DNA of 64,000 bases from Aeromicrobium phoceense (GTDB taxonomy: Bacteria; Actinomycetota; Actinomycetes; Propionibacteriales; Nocardioidaceae): assembly GCF_013868155.1 (NCBI RefSeq), contig NZ_JACEOG010000001.1:2046001-2110000 (forward strand). The letters run 5' to 3'. Below the pieces are notes generated by a model. The model saw nothing but the letters and a program-made list of their open reading frames with translations, was not told the DNA's origin and made no database searches. Each line of letters opens with the position of its first letter. Position 1 is the stretch's first letter. Of this stretch, positions 46,072-53,587 are shown in pieces. The translations under genes were made by a program, and so were the position numbers.

Positions 46072-46950
46072 GTGCCTGCCTCCGTGAACGAACTCGTCGA
46101 CCTGCTGCAGATCGAACAGCTGGAGGTCAACCTCTTCCGCGGTGGTCAGCCCAAGGAGTCGCGCCTGCCGCGCGTCTTCGGCGGCCAGGTGGCCGGTCAG
46201 GCCGTGAGCGCAGCCCAGCACACCGTCACCGACGGGAAGCACCTGCACTCGCTGCACGCGTACTTCATCCTCGGCGGCGACCCGAGCATCCCGATCATCT
46301 ACGACGTGGAGAGCGTGCGCGACGGCCGCTCCTTCGCCACGCGCCGGGTGTCGGCACGTCAGCACGGCGAGGTCATCTTCTACATGACCGCCTCGTTCCA
46401 GCGCGACGAGGAGGGCTGGGACCACCAGGACGTCCTGCCGCCCACGCCGGGCCCCGAGGAGGCCACCTCGATGCTCGACCTGGTGAAGTACATCAGCCCG
46501 GACGGCGCCGAGCAGTGGAAGCGCGAGTGGGGCGGGTTCGACATGCGCTACGTCGGGGACCCGCGGCCCGAGGACGACCCCTCCCGCCCGGACGTCCCCG
46601 TCGTGCAGCGCATGTGGTTCCGCGCGAGCGACGCTCTGCCGGACGATCCCGAGCTGCACCGCGCCGCGTTCACCTACTACAGCGACTTCAGCCTGCTGGG
46701 CGCCGCCCTGGTGCCGCACGGCCTCGTGATCAGCTCTCCGAAGGTGCAGCCGGCCTCCCTCGACCACGTGGTCTGGTTCCACCGGCCGTTCCGGGTGGAC
46801 GAGTGGCTGCTCTACGACCAGACGTCGCCGTCGGCCTCCGGTGCCCGCGGCCTCAGCACGGCCCGCGTGTTCACCCAGGACGGCACGCTCGTCGCCACGG
46901 TCGCGCAGGAGGGCCTCATCCGCCCGGCCAAGCCCCGCGACGAGCGCTGA
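46072..46950 (+). CDS. tesB: Acyl-CoA thioesterase II
   Basis: 292 residues, double hot-dog fold. RVFGGQVAGQAVSAAQHTV and LHAYFILGGDPSIPIIYDVE in the first half; DYSD-equivalent FTYYSDFSLLGAAL and SLDHVVWFHRPFRVDEWLLYD with SARGL-type end in the second half. It releases fatty acids from acyl-CoA. A leaderless start is predicted. It faces a MaoC-type hydratase gene across a strong hairpin, in a fatty-acid gene neighbourhood. Confidence 0.95.
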   Translation: MPASVNELVDLLQIEQLEVNLFRGGQPKESRLPRVFGGQVAGQAVSAAQHTVTDGKHLHSLHAYFILGGDPSIPIIYDVESVRDGRSFATRRVSARQHGEVIFYMTASFQRDEEGWDHQDVLPPTPGPEEATSMLDLVKYISPDGAEQWKREWGGFDMRYVGDPRPEDDPSRPDVPVVQRMWFRASDALPDDPELHRAAFTYYSDFSLLGAALVPHGLVISSPKVQPASLDHVVWFHRPFRVDEWLLYDQTSPSASGARGLSTARVFTQDGTLVATVAQEGLIRPAKPRDER

Positions 46951-46955
46951 CGAGA

Positions 46956-46996
46956 CGAAAGGGCCCGCCACACAGCACGTGTGGCGGGCCCTTTCG
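46956..46996. terminator. Bidirectional terminator between tesB and the MaoC gene
   Basis: CGAAAGGGCCCGCCACAC (46956-46973) pairs perfectly with 46979-46996 around AGCAC; it has CTTTCG on the top strand and likewise on the bottom. Confidence 0.9.
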
Positions 46997-47001
46997 TTCG
47001 C

Positions 47002-47880
47002 TCAGGCGGGCGTGATGCGCCCCACGAGGTGGGGAGCTGCCGAGCGGGCGTCGCGGACGCCGAACGTCGTCACGGCGCCCTCGGCCTCGGTGCCGAACAC
47101 GACGGTGGCGGGCAGCAGGACCGGCTTCTTGAACTCGACGTCCACCGTGTAGGCGTCGGGCAGCCGGTTCTGCAGCGCGGCGAGGCTGTGGGCCTTCGTC
47201 CACATGCCGTGCGCGATCTGGCGCGGGAAGCCGAACGCCTTGGCCGTCCACGGGTAGAGGTGGATCGGGTTCCGGTCGCCCGACACGGCGCCGTAGCGAC
47301 GTCCGAGGTCGCCACCGAGCTTCCAGTGGACGACTCCCTCGGGAGCGTCCACGCCCGCCAGCGGGGGCACTGCGGGCTCGTCGCCGCCCTTGCTGCTGCG
47401 GAACAGGACCGTCATGGTCTCGTCCCACACCAGCTCGCCCGCCACGTGGGCCTCGCTGACCAGCGAGATGAGGCGTCCCTTCGGGTGCGGGTCGTCCGCC
47501 GTGGCCCGCAGCGAGAGGTCGTAGATCTCCTCGCGACCGATCGGCCGGTGCTGGGTGATGCGGTTGCGCAGGTGCACCGCGCCCATGGGCGGGAACGGGA
47601 ACGCCGTGTCCGTCATGAGGCTCAGGTGCAGCGTGTGCGCCGCGATGTGCGGGTACGTGGCCGGGAGGGTCTCGGCACGGGCGAACCCGCACACCTCGTT
47701 GTAGCGGTCGAGGTGCGCCAGGTCGGTGGCCACCCGTGTGCGCCGCAGGATGACGTCGGGCAGGCCGCCCCGATCGTGCTTGATGCCGGGCAGGCCGCCG
47801 ACGACCGGGATCGCCGGCAGCGCCGCCTTGAGCATCAGCGGCAGGCCCGCGGGCGCCTTGTCGAAGGTGCGCGTGGTCAC
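47002..47880 (-). CDS. MaoC-type 3-hydroxyacyl-thioester dehydratase (HtdX-like)
   Basis: 292 residues, two hot-dog repeats. The hydratase motif is in the C-half: YGAVSGDRNPIHLYPWTAKAFGFPRQIAHGMWT (Asp and His catalytic). It removes water from 3-hydroxyacyl-CoA or -ACP. The order hydratase-fabG4, divergent from fadA2, copies M. tuberculosis Rv0241c-Rv0242c/Rv0243. Starts with GTG one base after the fabG4 stop. Likely acts in fatty acid elongation or oxidation with those partners. Confidence 0.9.
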   Translation of the reverse strand: MTTRTFDKAPAGLPLMLKAALPAIPVVGGLPGIKHDRGGLPDVILRRTRVATDLAHLDRYNEVCGFARAETLPATYPHIAAHTLHLSLMTDTAFPFPPMGAVHLRNRITQHRPIGREEIYDLSLRATADDPHPKGRLISLVSEAHVAGELVWDETMTVLFRSSKGGDEPAVPPLAGVDAPEGVVHWKLGGDLGRRYGAVSGDRNPIHLYPWTAKAFGFPRQIAHGMWTKAHSLAALQNRLPDAYTVDVEFKKPVLLPATVVFGTEAEGAVTTFGVRDARSAAPHLVGRITPA

Positions 47881-47881
47881 G

Positions 47882-49213
47882 TCAGGCACCGAGGAAGCCC
47901 TGGCCGCAGACCCGCACGACGTTGCCCGAGATCGCCGACGAGCCGGGGTGGCAGTACCAGGCGATCGCCTCGGCGACGTCGACCGGCTGGCCGCCCCGCG
48001 ACAGCGAGCTGAGACGACGTCCGGCCTCGCGGATTCCCAGCGGCATCGTCTGGACCATGTCGGTCTCGATGAAGCCCGGGGCGATCGCGTTGACCGTGAT
48101 GCCGTCGCCGGCGACCCGGGGCGCCAGGGCCTGGACGAAGCCGATGACGCCGGCCGTGGCCGTGCCGTAGTTCGTCTGGCCGTTGTTGCCGGCGATGCCC
48201 GCGATCGACGAGATGCCGATGACGCGGCCACCGGGGCGGATGAGCTTCTGCTCGAGCAGGTGGGCCGTGATGCGCTCCGGCGCGCCGACGCTGATGTCGA
48301 CGACCTTCGCCCAGTTCTCGGCCTTCATGTTCCTGAGCCGCTTGTCGCGGGTGATGCCGGCGTTGTGGACCACGAAGTCGACGCCGTCGCCGAGGCCCGC
48401 GGCGATCGTCTCGGGAGCGTCGTCGGCGGTGATGTCGCAGACGATCGAGGCGCCGCCCAGCTCGGCCATGAGGGCGTCGAGGTCCTCCTGCAGCGGCGGG
48501 ACGTCGAGGCCGATGATGGTGGCGCCGTCGCGGTGCAGCGTGCGCGCCATGGCTGCGCCGAGGCCGCGGGAGGCACCCGTGACGAGGGCGACCTTGCCGG
48601 CGAGCGGACGCGTCGGATCGGCGGGGGAGTCGGCCTCCGCGAGCTCGGTGGTGCCCAGGCGGACGACCTGGCCGTCGACGAACGCCGACTTGGCCGAGAG
48701 CAGGAACTGCAGGGTCGAGCCCACGGCGTCCTTGGACTCGGGCGTCACGTACACGAGGTTGGCGGTGCTGCCGTTCGCGCCGACCTCCTTGCCGAGCGAG
48801 CGGACGAAGCCCTCCAGGCCGCGCTGCGCGATGGCGGCGCCGACAGTCTCGGCGCGCTCGGGCAGCAGGCCGATCACGACGATCTTGGCGCTGCCGGCGA
48901 GGCTGCGCAGGACCGGCGTGAAGAACTCCTGGAGGGCCACGGTGCCGGCGGCCGAGTCGATCCCGGAGGCGTCGAGCACGAGGCCCTTGTAGCGGCGACC
49001 CTCGGCCCGCACGGTGGTGGTGTCGATGCCGGCGCCCTTGAGCAGCCCGGGCAGTGAACCCACGACGAGGCCCTCTCCGCCGATCAGGACGGGACCGTCG
49101 ACCAGCGCACCGCCTCGGTAGCGCTCCAGCTCCGGAGGGTTCGGCAGGCCCAGGTTCTTCACCAGGAACTGACCGATCGGGTTCTGGATCATCGACTTGT
49201 AACGGTCGCTCAT
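47882..49213 (-). CDS. fabG4: High-molecular-weight 3-oxoacyl reductase FabG4 with altered active site
   Basis: 443 residues: an N-terminal flavodoxin-like domain (to about 205) and a C-terminal SDR domain with VALVTGASRGLGAAMA, HNAG and GISSIAG, as in mycobacterial FabG4. It reduces 3-oxoacyl thioesters. The catalytic motif reads NYGTATAG: Tyr 349 is kept but the Lys expected four residues on (Lys 364 in M. tuberculosis) is Thr 353 (ACG instead of AAG). This may lower or change activity, or be a sequence error. Operon with the hydratase, divergent from fadA2. Confidence 0.92.
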   Translation of the reverse strand: MSDRYKSMIQNPIGQFLVKNLGLPNPPELERYRGGALVDGPVLIGGEGLVVGSLPGLLKGAGIDTTTVRAEGRRYKGLVLDASGIDSAAGTVALQEFFTPVLRSLAGSAKIVVIGLLPERAETVGAAIAQRGLEGFVRSLGKEVGANGSTANLVYVTPESKDAVGSTLQFLLSAKSAFVDGQVVRLGTTELAEADSPADPTRPLAGKVALVTGASRGLGAAMARTLHRDGATIIGLDVPPLQEDLDALMAELGGASIVCDITADDAPETIAAGLGDGVDFVVHNAGITRDKRLRNMKAENWAKVVDISVGAPERITAHLLEQKLIRPGGRVIGISSIAGIAGNNGQTNYGTATAGVIGFVQALAPRVAGDGITVNAIAPGFIETDMVQTMPLGIREAGRRLSSLSRGGQPVDVAEAIAWYCHPGSSAISGNVVRVCGQGFLGA

Positions 49214-49242
49214 CGCAGGATGTGTCCTATCTCTCGGATCTC

Positions 49243-49263
49243 TCGGATACCATCGGTATCTGA
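49243..49263. promoter_or_regulatory. Palindrome GATACC-ATC-GGTATC, candidate operator
   Basis: A 15-bp inverted repeat (49246-49260), extended by TC/GA outer pairs, in the fabG4-fadA2 divergent gap. A TAAGGT -10-like hexamer at 49270 faces fadA2. A TetR-family gene lies just beyond fadA2 and could be the binder. Confidence 0.5.
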
Positions 49264-49342
49264 ACGCGTTAAGGTGACTCTAGCCTGCACGGCAGCGCCA
49301 CGGCAAAGGAAAGCGACGTAGGTCGCAGACGAAAGGTTCCGC

Positions 49343-50692
49343 ATGGCTGACAAGCCCTCCACGAAGGCCGCGAAGGCCACCAAGGCCGCCCCCCAGGACG
49401 CCGCCACCATCCGTCGCGTCGCCGTCATCGGCGGCAACCGCATCCCGTTCGCGCGCTCGAACTCGGTCTACTCGGGCGTCTCCAACCAAGAGATGCTCAC
49501 CGCCGCGCTCGACGGGCTCGTCGACCGCTTCGGCCTCGAGGGCGAGCGGGCCGGCGAGGTCGTCGCCGGTGCCGTCCTGAAGCACGCGCGCGACTTCAAC
49601 CTCACGCGTGAGGTCGTCCTCGGCTCCAAGCTCTCGCCCGCCACGCCCGCCACCGACATCCAGCAGGCCTGCGGCACCGGCCTGCAGGCGGCGTTCCAGG
49701 TCGCGAACAAGATCGCGCTCGGCAAGATCGAGTTCGGCATCGCCGGCGGCACCGACACCACGTCCGACGCCCCGCTGGCCGTCAACGACAAGCTGCGCAA
49801 GATCCTGCTGCAGGCCAACCAGGCCAACGCCAAGGGCGACAAGAAGGCGCTGGTCAAGCTGCTCACCAAGATCCGCCCGAGCTACCTGGCCCCAGACCAG
49901 CCGCGCAACGCCGAGCCGCGCACCGGCCTGTCGATGGGCGACCACCAGGCGCTCACCACGCACGAGTGGGGCATCACCCGCGAGGCGCAGGACGAGCTGG
50001 CCGCTCGCTCGCACCAGAACCTCGCCGCCGCGTGGGAGTCGGGCTGGCAGGACGACCTCGTCTCGCCGTTCAACGGCGTGGAGCGCGACAACCACCTGCG
50101 CCCCGACTCCACGGTCGAGAAGCTGGCCAAGCTCAAGCCGGTCTTCGGCAAGCAGCTCGGCGACGCCGCCACGATGACCGCCGGCAACTCCACGCCGCTG
50201 TCCGACGGCGCCTCGGTGGCGCTGCTGGCCTCGGAGGAGGAGGCCGCGCGTCGCGGCTGGGACGTGAAGGCGTTCCTCGTCGACTACGAGACGGCCGCGG
50301 TCGACTACGTCAACGGCGGCGAGGGCCTGCTGATGGCTCCGGCCTACGCGGTGCCGCGGATGCTCGAGCGCAACGGCCTGACCCTGCAGGACTTCGACTT
50401 CTACGAGATCCACGAGGCGTTCGCCGGCCAGGTGCTTTCCACGCTCGCGGCGTGGGAGGACGCGGACTTCTGCAAGCAGCGCCTCGGCCTCGACAGCCCG
50501 CTGGGCTCGATCGACCGCAGCAAGCTCAACGTGAAGGGCTCGTCGCTCGCCGCGGCGCACCCGTTCGCGGCCACGGGCGGGCGCATCATCGCCAACCTCG
50601 CCAAGCTGCTGGAGGAGAAGGGCTCGGGTCGCGGCCTGATCTCGATCTGCGCCGCCGGCGGCCAGGGCGTCGTGGCGATCCTCGAGCGCTGA
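49343..50692 (+). CDS. fadA2: Acetyl-CoA C-acyltransferase (thiolase, FadA2-like)
   Basis: 449 residues. Thiolase nucleophile Cys in IQQACGTGLQAA, the HEAFAG loop (EIHEAFAGQVL), and second Cys in ISICAAGGQG; GSSLAAAHPFAATGGR holds the catalytic His. The N-terminus has a Lys/Ala tail (about 20 residues) like other proteins here. It cleaves 3-ketoacyl-CoA or forms acetoacetyl-CoA. Divergent from fabG4-hydratase, with which it would form an acyl-CoA cycle. AAAGG lies before ATG 49343; 129-base gap upstream. Confidence 0.95.
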   Translation: MADKPSTKAAKATKAAPQDAATIRRVAVIGGNRIPFARSNSVYSGVSNQEMLTAALDGLVDRFGLEGERAGEVVAGAVLKHARDFNLTREVVLGSKLSPATPATDIQQACGTGLQAAFQVANKIALGKIEFGIAGGTDTTSDAPLAVNDKLRKILLQANQANAKGDKKALVKLLTKIRPSYLAPDQPRNAEPRTGLSMGDHQALTTHEWGITREAQDELAARSHQNLAAAWESGWQDDLVSPFNGVERDNHLRPDSTVEKLAKLKPVFGKQLGDAATMTAGNSTPLSDGASVALLASEEEAARRGWDVKAFLVDYETAAVDYVNGGEGLLMAPAYAVPRMLERNGLTLQDFDFYEIHEAFAGQVLSTLAAWEDADFCKQRLGLDSPLGSIDRSKLNVKGSSLAAAHPFAATGGRIIANLAKLLEEKGSGRGLISICAAGGQGVVAILER

Positions 50693-50704
50693 CGCGACGG
50701 ACGA

Positions 50705-50746
50705 ACGAAGCGGGGCCGGTGGCATCAGCCACCGGCCCCGCTTCGT
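50705..50746. terminator. Bidirectional terminator between fadA2 and tetR
   Basis: A 19-bp perfect stem (50705-50723 with 50728-50746) around ATCA. Confidence 0.9.
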
Positions 50747-50764
50747 GTGCGTCGTGGGGGAGCG

Positions 50765-51418
50765 TCAGTCCTGGATCTCGACGATGGCGCGCACCGAGCG
50801 CTTCGCGAGGTCGAGCACCTCGGTCGTGGGCAGGTGCTCCATCGTCGGCAGGCCCGAGTTCAGCTCGCGGATCGAGCGCTGGAACGTGACGAGGTTCAGG
50901 ATGCCCAGGCCCTGCGTGTACATGATGTTCGCGACGAGCTCGGGGTCCTTGACGTCGAAGTCGCCGTTGGCGTTGCCGGCCAGGATGGCCGAGGTGATGT
51001 GGTCGAAGCAGCGGTTGATCGCGGCGCCCAGCTCGGTGAGGCGGTCGAGGCTGATCTGCTCGAGCAGCTCGGAGCCGCGGTGGCGCAGCAGCGACTGCGC
51101 GCAGTCGACGAACGCGGGGTACTCGCTGCCGTAGGAGAGGAACTCGACGGTGATCGTGTCGATCCGCTCGATGGGGCTCAACCGGGAGTCGTCGGACTTG
51201 GCCAGACGGGTCTCGAGCTGGTTGAGGTAGTCCACCAGCGTCATCGCGAAGAGCTCTTCCTTCGTGGTGAAGTGGCGGTAGATGATCGCGCGGTTGATGC
51301 CGACGGCCCGGGCGATGTCCTCGATCTGCGCGTCCCGCATCCGGCGTTCGTCGAACAGGGCGCGGGTCGCATCGAGGATCTCGCGCGTGCGTTGCGCCCT
51401 GCGCTCGACGATGGCCAT
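50765..51418 (-). CDS. TetR family transcriptional regulator
   Basis: 217 residues. TetR_N helix-turn-helix: REILDATRALFDERRMRDAQ, IEDIARAVGINRAIIYRHF, TTKEELFAMTLVDYL. The C-terminal ligand domain has VDCAQSLLRHRG and ILNLVTFQRSIRELN. It follows fadA2 convergently and is divergent from an SDR gene, so fatty-acid genes on either side are candidate targets. ATG 51418 has TAAGGT seven bases upstream (leaderless). Confidence 0.93.
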   Translation of the reverse strand: MAIVERRAQRTREILDATRALFDERRMRDAQIEDIARAVGINRAIIYRHFTTKEELFAMTLVDYLNQLETRLAKSDDSRLSPIERIDTITVEFLSYGSEYPAFVDCAQSLLRHRGSELLEQISLDRLTELGAAINRCFDHITSAILAGNANGDFDVKDPELVANIMYTQGLGILNLVTFQRSIRELNSGLPTMEHLPTTEVLDLAKRSVRAIVEIQD

Positions 51419-51425
51419 ACCGACG

Positions 51426-51431
51426 ACCTTA
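51426..51431 (-). promoter_or_regulatory. -10 element TAAGGT, leaderless start
   Basis: Minus-strand TAAGGT plus seven bases before the TetR ATG 51418. Confidence 0.55.
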
Positions 51432-51498
51432 TCGGCTTCGTCCGCGAAAGTGACGTCCGGCACCGCGCGCGCGTCAAGGCGATGTGACGCACAGCACG

Positions 51499-51504
51499 TA
51501 GGGT
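51499..51504 (+). promoter_or_regulatory. -10 element TAGGGT, leaderless start
   Basis: TAGGGT plus seven bases before ATG 51512, facing away from the TetR promoter. Confidence 0.6.
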
Positions 51505-51511
51505 GTGCAGC

Positions 51512-52378
51512 ATGGCGAAGTTGGACATACGTACCAAGCAGTGTGTCGTGACCGGTGCGGCCGGCGGGATCGGAGCCGCCACGGCGCTCGCGCTGGCTCG
51601 CGCCGGTGCGCGTCTGGTGCTCACGGACCTGGACCCGGTCGGGCTCGAGCGCACGGTGGAGCAGGTCAGGGCATCTCGGGGCCAGGTCGTGCTCAGCCGT
51701 GCGGTCGACCTCACCGACGCCGACGCGGTCCGCCGCTTCGCCGCTGACGTGCGGGAGGAGGTGGGGTCGCCCGACGTGCTGCTGAACATCGCCGGCATCT
51801 CGATCTGGGGCACGATCGACCGGCTCCAGGAGGAGCACTGGCGCCGGCTCGTCGACGTGAACCTCATGGGGCCCGTCCACGTCATGTCGTCCTTCCTGCC
51901 CGGCATGATCGAGGCGGGCCGCGGCGGTCACGTGGTCAACGTCTCGAGCGCCGCGGGGATCTTCGGACTTCCGTGGCACGCGGCCTACAGCGCCAGCAAG
52001 TTCGGGCTCCGTGGCGTCTCGGAGGTGCTGCGGTTCGACCTGCGGCGGCACGGGATCGGCGTGAGCCTCGTCTGCCCCGGGGCGGTGGCGACACCGCTGG
52101 TGCGCGATCTCGAGGTCGTGGGCGTCGACCGCTCCGCGCCGTCGTTCCAGGCGATCGAGCGCCGGTTCCTCCGCCACGCCATCAGCCCCGAGGCCGCGGC
52201 GGACGCCATCGTCAAGGGCCTCGAGCGACGGCGCTACTGGGTCTACACGTCACGCGACATCCGGCTCGGCCACTACGCCCAGCGCTGGTTCCCGTGGGGG
52301 TACGGACTGGCGATGCGGTACCTCAACCGGATGCTGACGCGGGCCGAGGCCCGGGCGATGAGCGGAGGAAGGCGATGA
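51512..52378 (+). CDS. Short-chain dehydrogenase/reductase
   Basis: 288 residues. Cofactor loop VVTGAAGGIGAATALALA with Asp in LVLTDLD favouring NAD(H); NIAG, NVSSAAG and active-site YSASKFG are intact. The C-terminal extension (about 235-288) has a basic, aromatic stretch (YAQRWFPWGYGLAMRYLN) that may touch membrane, as in SDRs acting on lipids or steroids. Coupled to a CMD-type gene by an ATGA overlap and divergent from tetR. Confidence 0.92.
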   Translation: MAKLDIRTKQCVVTGAAGGIGAATALALARAGARLVLTDLDPVGLERTVEQVRASRGQVVLSRAVDLTDADAVRRFAADVREEVGSPDVLLNIAGISIWGTIDRLQEEHWRRLVDVNLMGPVHVMSSFLPGMIEAGRGGHVVNVSSAAGIFGLPWHAAYSASKFGLRGVSEVLRFDLRRHGIGVSLVCPGAVATPLVRDLEVVGVDRSAPSFQAIERRFLRHAISPEAAADAIVKGLERRRYWVYTSRDIRLGHYAQRWFPWGYGLAMRYLNRMLTRAEARAMSGGRR

Positions 52379-52914
52379 GGGCGCCGCGCGTCACCCCCGG
52401 CGGGCGCCGGCAGCTCGGGCCGGTGAACCACCTGCTCGGCCGTCTGCTGTCCCGGGGTGCGGGCGTCAGGAACGCCCACCTGTTCACCACGCTCGGCCGC
52501 AACCGCGGGCTGTTCCGCGCGTGGCTGCTCTACTCCGGTGCGCTGATGCTGCGCGGACGGCTGCCGCGGCGGGAGACCGAGCTGGTGATCCTGCGGGTCG
52601 CCCACCGGTGCGACAGCGAGTACGAGCGGCAGCACCACGTGCGGCTCGGTGCCAGGGCGGGCCTCGGGCGCGACGAGATGGAGCGGGTATGTGACGACGG
52701 CCTCGCCGGGTGGAAGCCGTCGGACGAGGTGCTGCTCGCGGCCACCGACCGGCTGCTGGCCGAGGACGACGTCGACGACGCGACGTGGCGGCGGCTGCGC
52801 GCCTACTGGGACGAGGCGCAGGCGATCGAGCTGTGCCTGCTCGTGGGCCAGTACCGCGGCCTCGCCACCACGATCCGCACGCTCGGCATCGCTCCCGACC
52901 GCTCGACGGACTGA
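52375..52914 (+). CDS. Carboxymuconolactone decarboxylase/AhpD family protein
   Basis: 179 residues, helical. GALMLRGRLPRRETELVILRVAHRCDSEYERQHHVRLGARAGL is the family core in outline (Glu, Cys and His residues of the helix pair), then an AATDRLLAEDDVDD segment. The AhpD Cys-x-x-Cys pair is absent, so peroxidase activity is unlikely; lactone hydrolysis or decarboxylation is possible. Overlaps the SDR stop, suggesting a two-step pathway on one substrate. Confidence 0.85.
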   Translation: MRAPRVTPGGRRQLGPVNHLLGRLLSRGAGVRNAHLFTTLGRNRGLFRAWLLYSGALMLRGRLPRRETELVILRVAHRCDSEYERQHHVRLGARAGLGRDEMERVCDDGLAGWKPSDEVLLAATDRLLAEDDVDDATWRRLRAYWDEAQAIELCLLVGQYRGLATTIRTLGIAPDRSTD

Positions 52915-52957
52915 CGACTCCCGTCGTACGGTCGGACCACCGAGACGGGGAGGCCAG

Positions 52958-53530
52958 ATGCACGACGTGACGTACTCGATGGGCCTGTCGCTCGACGGCT
53001 ACATCGTCGGGCCGGACGGGGGATTCGACTGGGGCGCCCCGGAGGAGCAGATCAGCGACGTCATGGAGATCTCGATGGACGAGATCCAAGGCGTCTCCAC
53101 CCACCTCATGGGCCGGCGGATCTACGAGACGATGCTCTACTGGGAGACCGCCGCCGAGGACCCGGACCTGGGGGAGCAGGAGCGCCGCTGGACCGAGCTG
53201 TGGAACCCGTTGCCCAAGGTCGTGTTCTCGCGCACGCTCACCGAGGTGGAGGGCGCGGCGCGGCTGGCCAACGGCTCCCTGCAGGAGGAGATCGAGCGGC
53301 TCAAGGCCGAGCCCGGCGACGGCGACATCGCGATCGCCGGGGCCACGCTGGCGGCGCAGGCCGCCGACCTCGGCCTCATCGACGAGTACCGCCTGCGGGT
53401 CAGCCCGGTGCTGGTGGGCGGCGGCATCCCCTACTTCACACGCGGTCGCCAGCACGTCGACCTCGAGCTCGTCGAGAGCCGGGAGTGCGCCGCGGGGCTG
53501 ATGTACCTGCGGTACCGCGTCCGGCGCTGA
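52958..53530 (+). CDS. Dihydrofolate reductase/RibD-C family protein
   Basis: 190 residues. TYSMGLSLDGYIVGPDGGFDW, HLMGRRIYETMLYW, DIAIAGATLAAQAADLGLIDEYRLRVSPVLVGGG and PYFTRG are typical of the RibD C-terminal/DHFR-like reductases that use NADPH. The small-molecule substrate is unknown. GGGGAGG precedes ATG 52958. Same strand as, but 43 bases from, the CMD gene. Confidence 0.88.
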   Translation: MHDVTYSMGLSLDGYIVGPDGGFDWGAPEEQISDVMEISMDEIQGVSTHLMGRRIYETMLYWETAAEDPDLGEQERRWTELWNPLPKVVFSRTLTEVEGAARLANGSLQEEIERLKAEPGDGDIAIAGATLAAQAADLGLIDEYRLRVSPVLVGGGIPYFTRGRQHVDLELVESRECAAGLMYLRYRVRR

Positions 53531-53574
53531 TCGCCCTGCGGATCCTTCCGCGCGATTCTGTCGGTGTCCGCCCG

Positions 53575-53580
53575 TAGGCT
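53575..53580 (+). promoter_or_regulatory. uvrB: -10 element TAGGCT, leaderless start
   Basis: TAGGCT plus seven bases before ATG 53588. Confidence 0.6.
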
Positions 53581-53587
53581 CGAAGGC

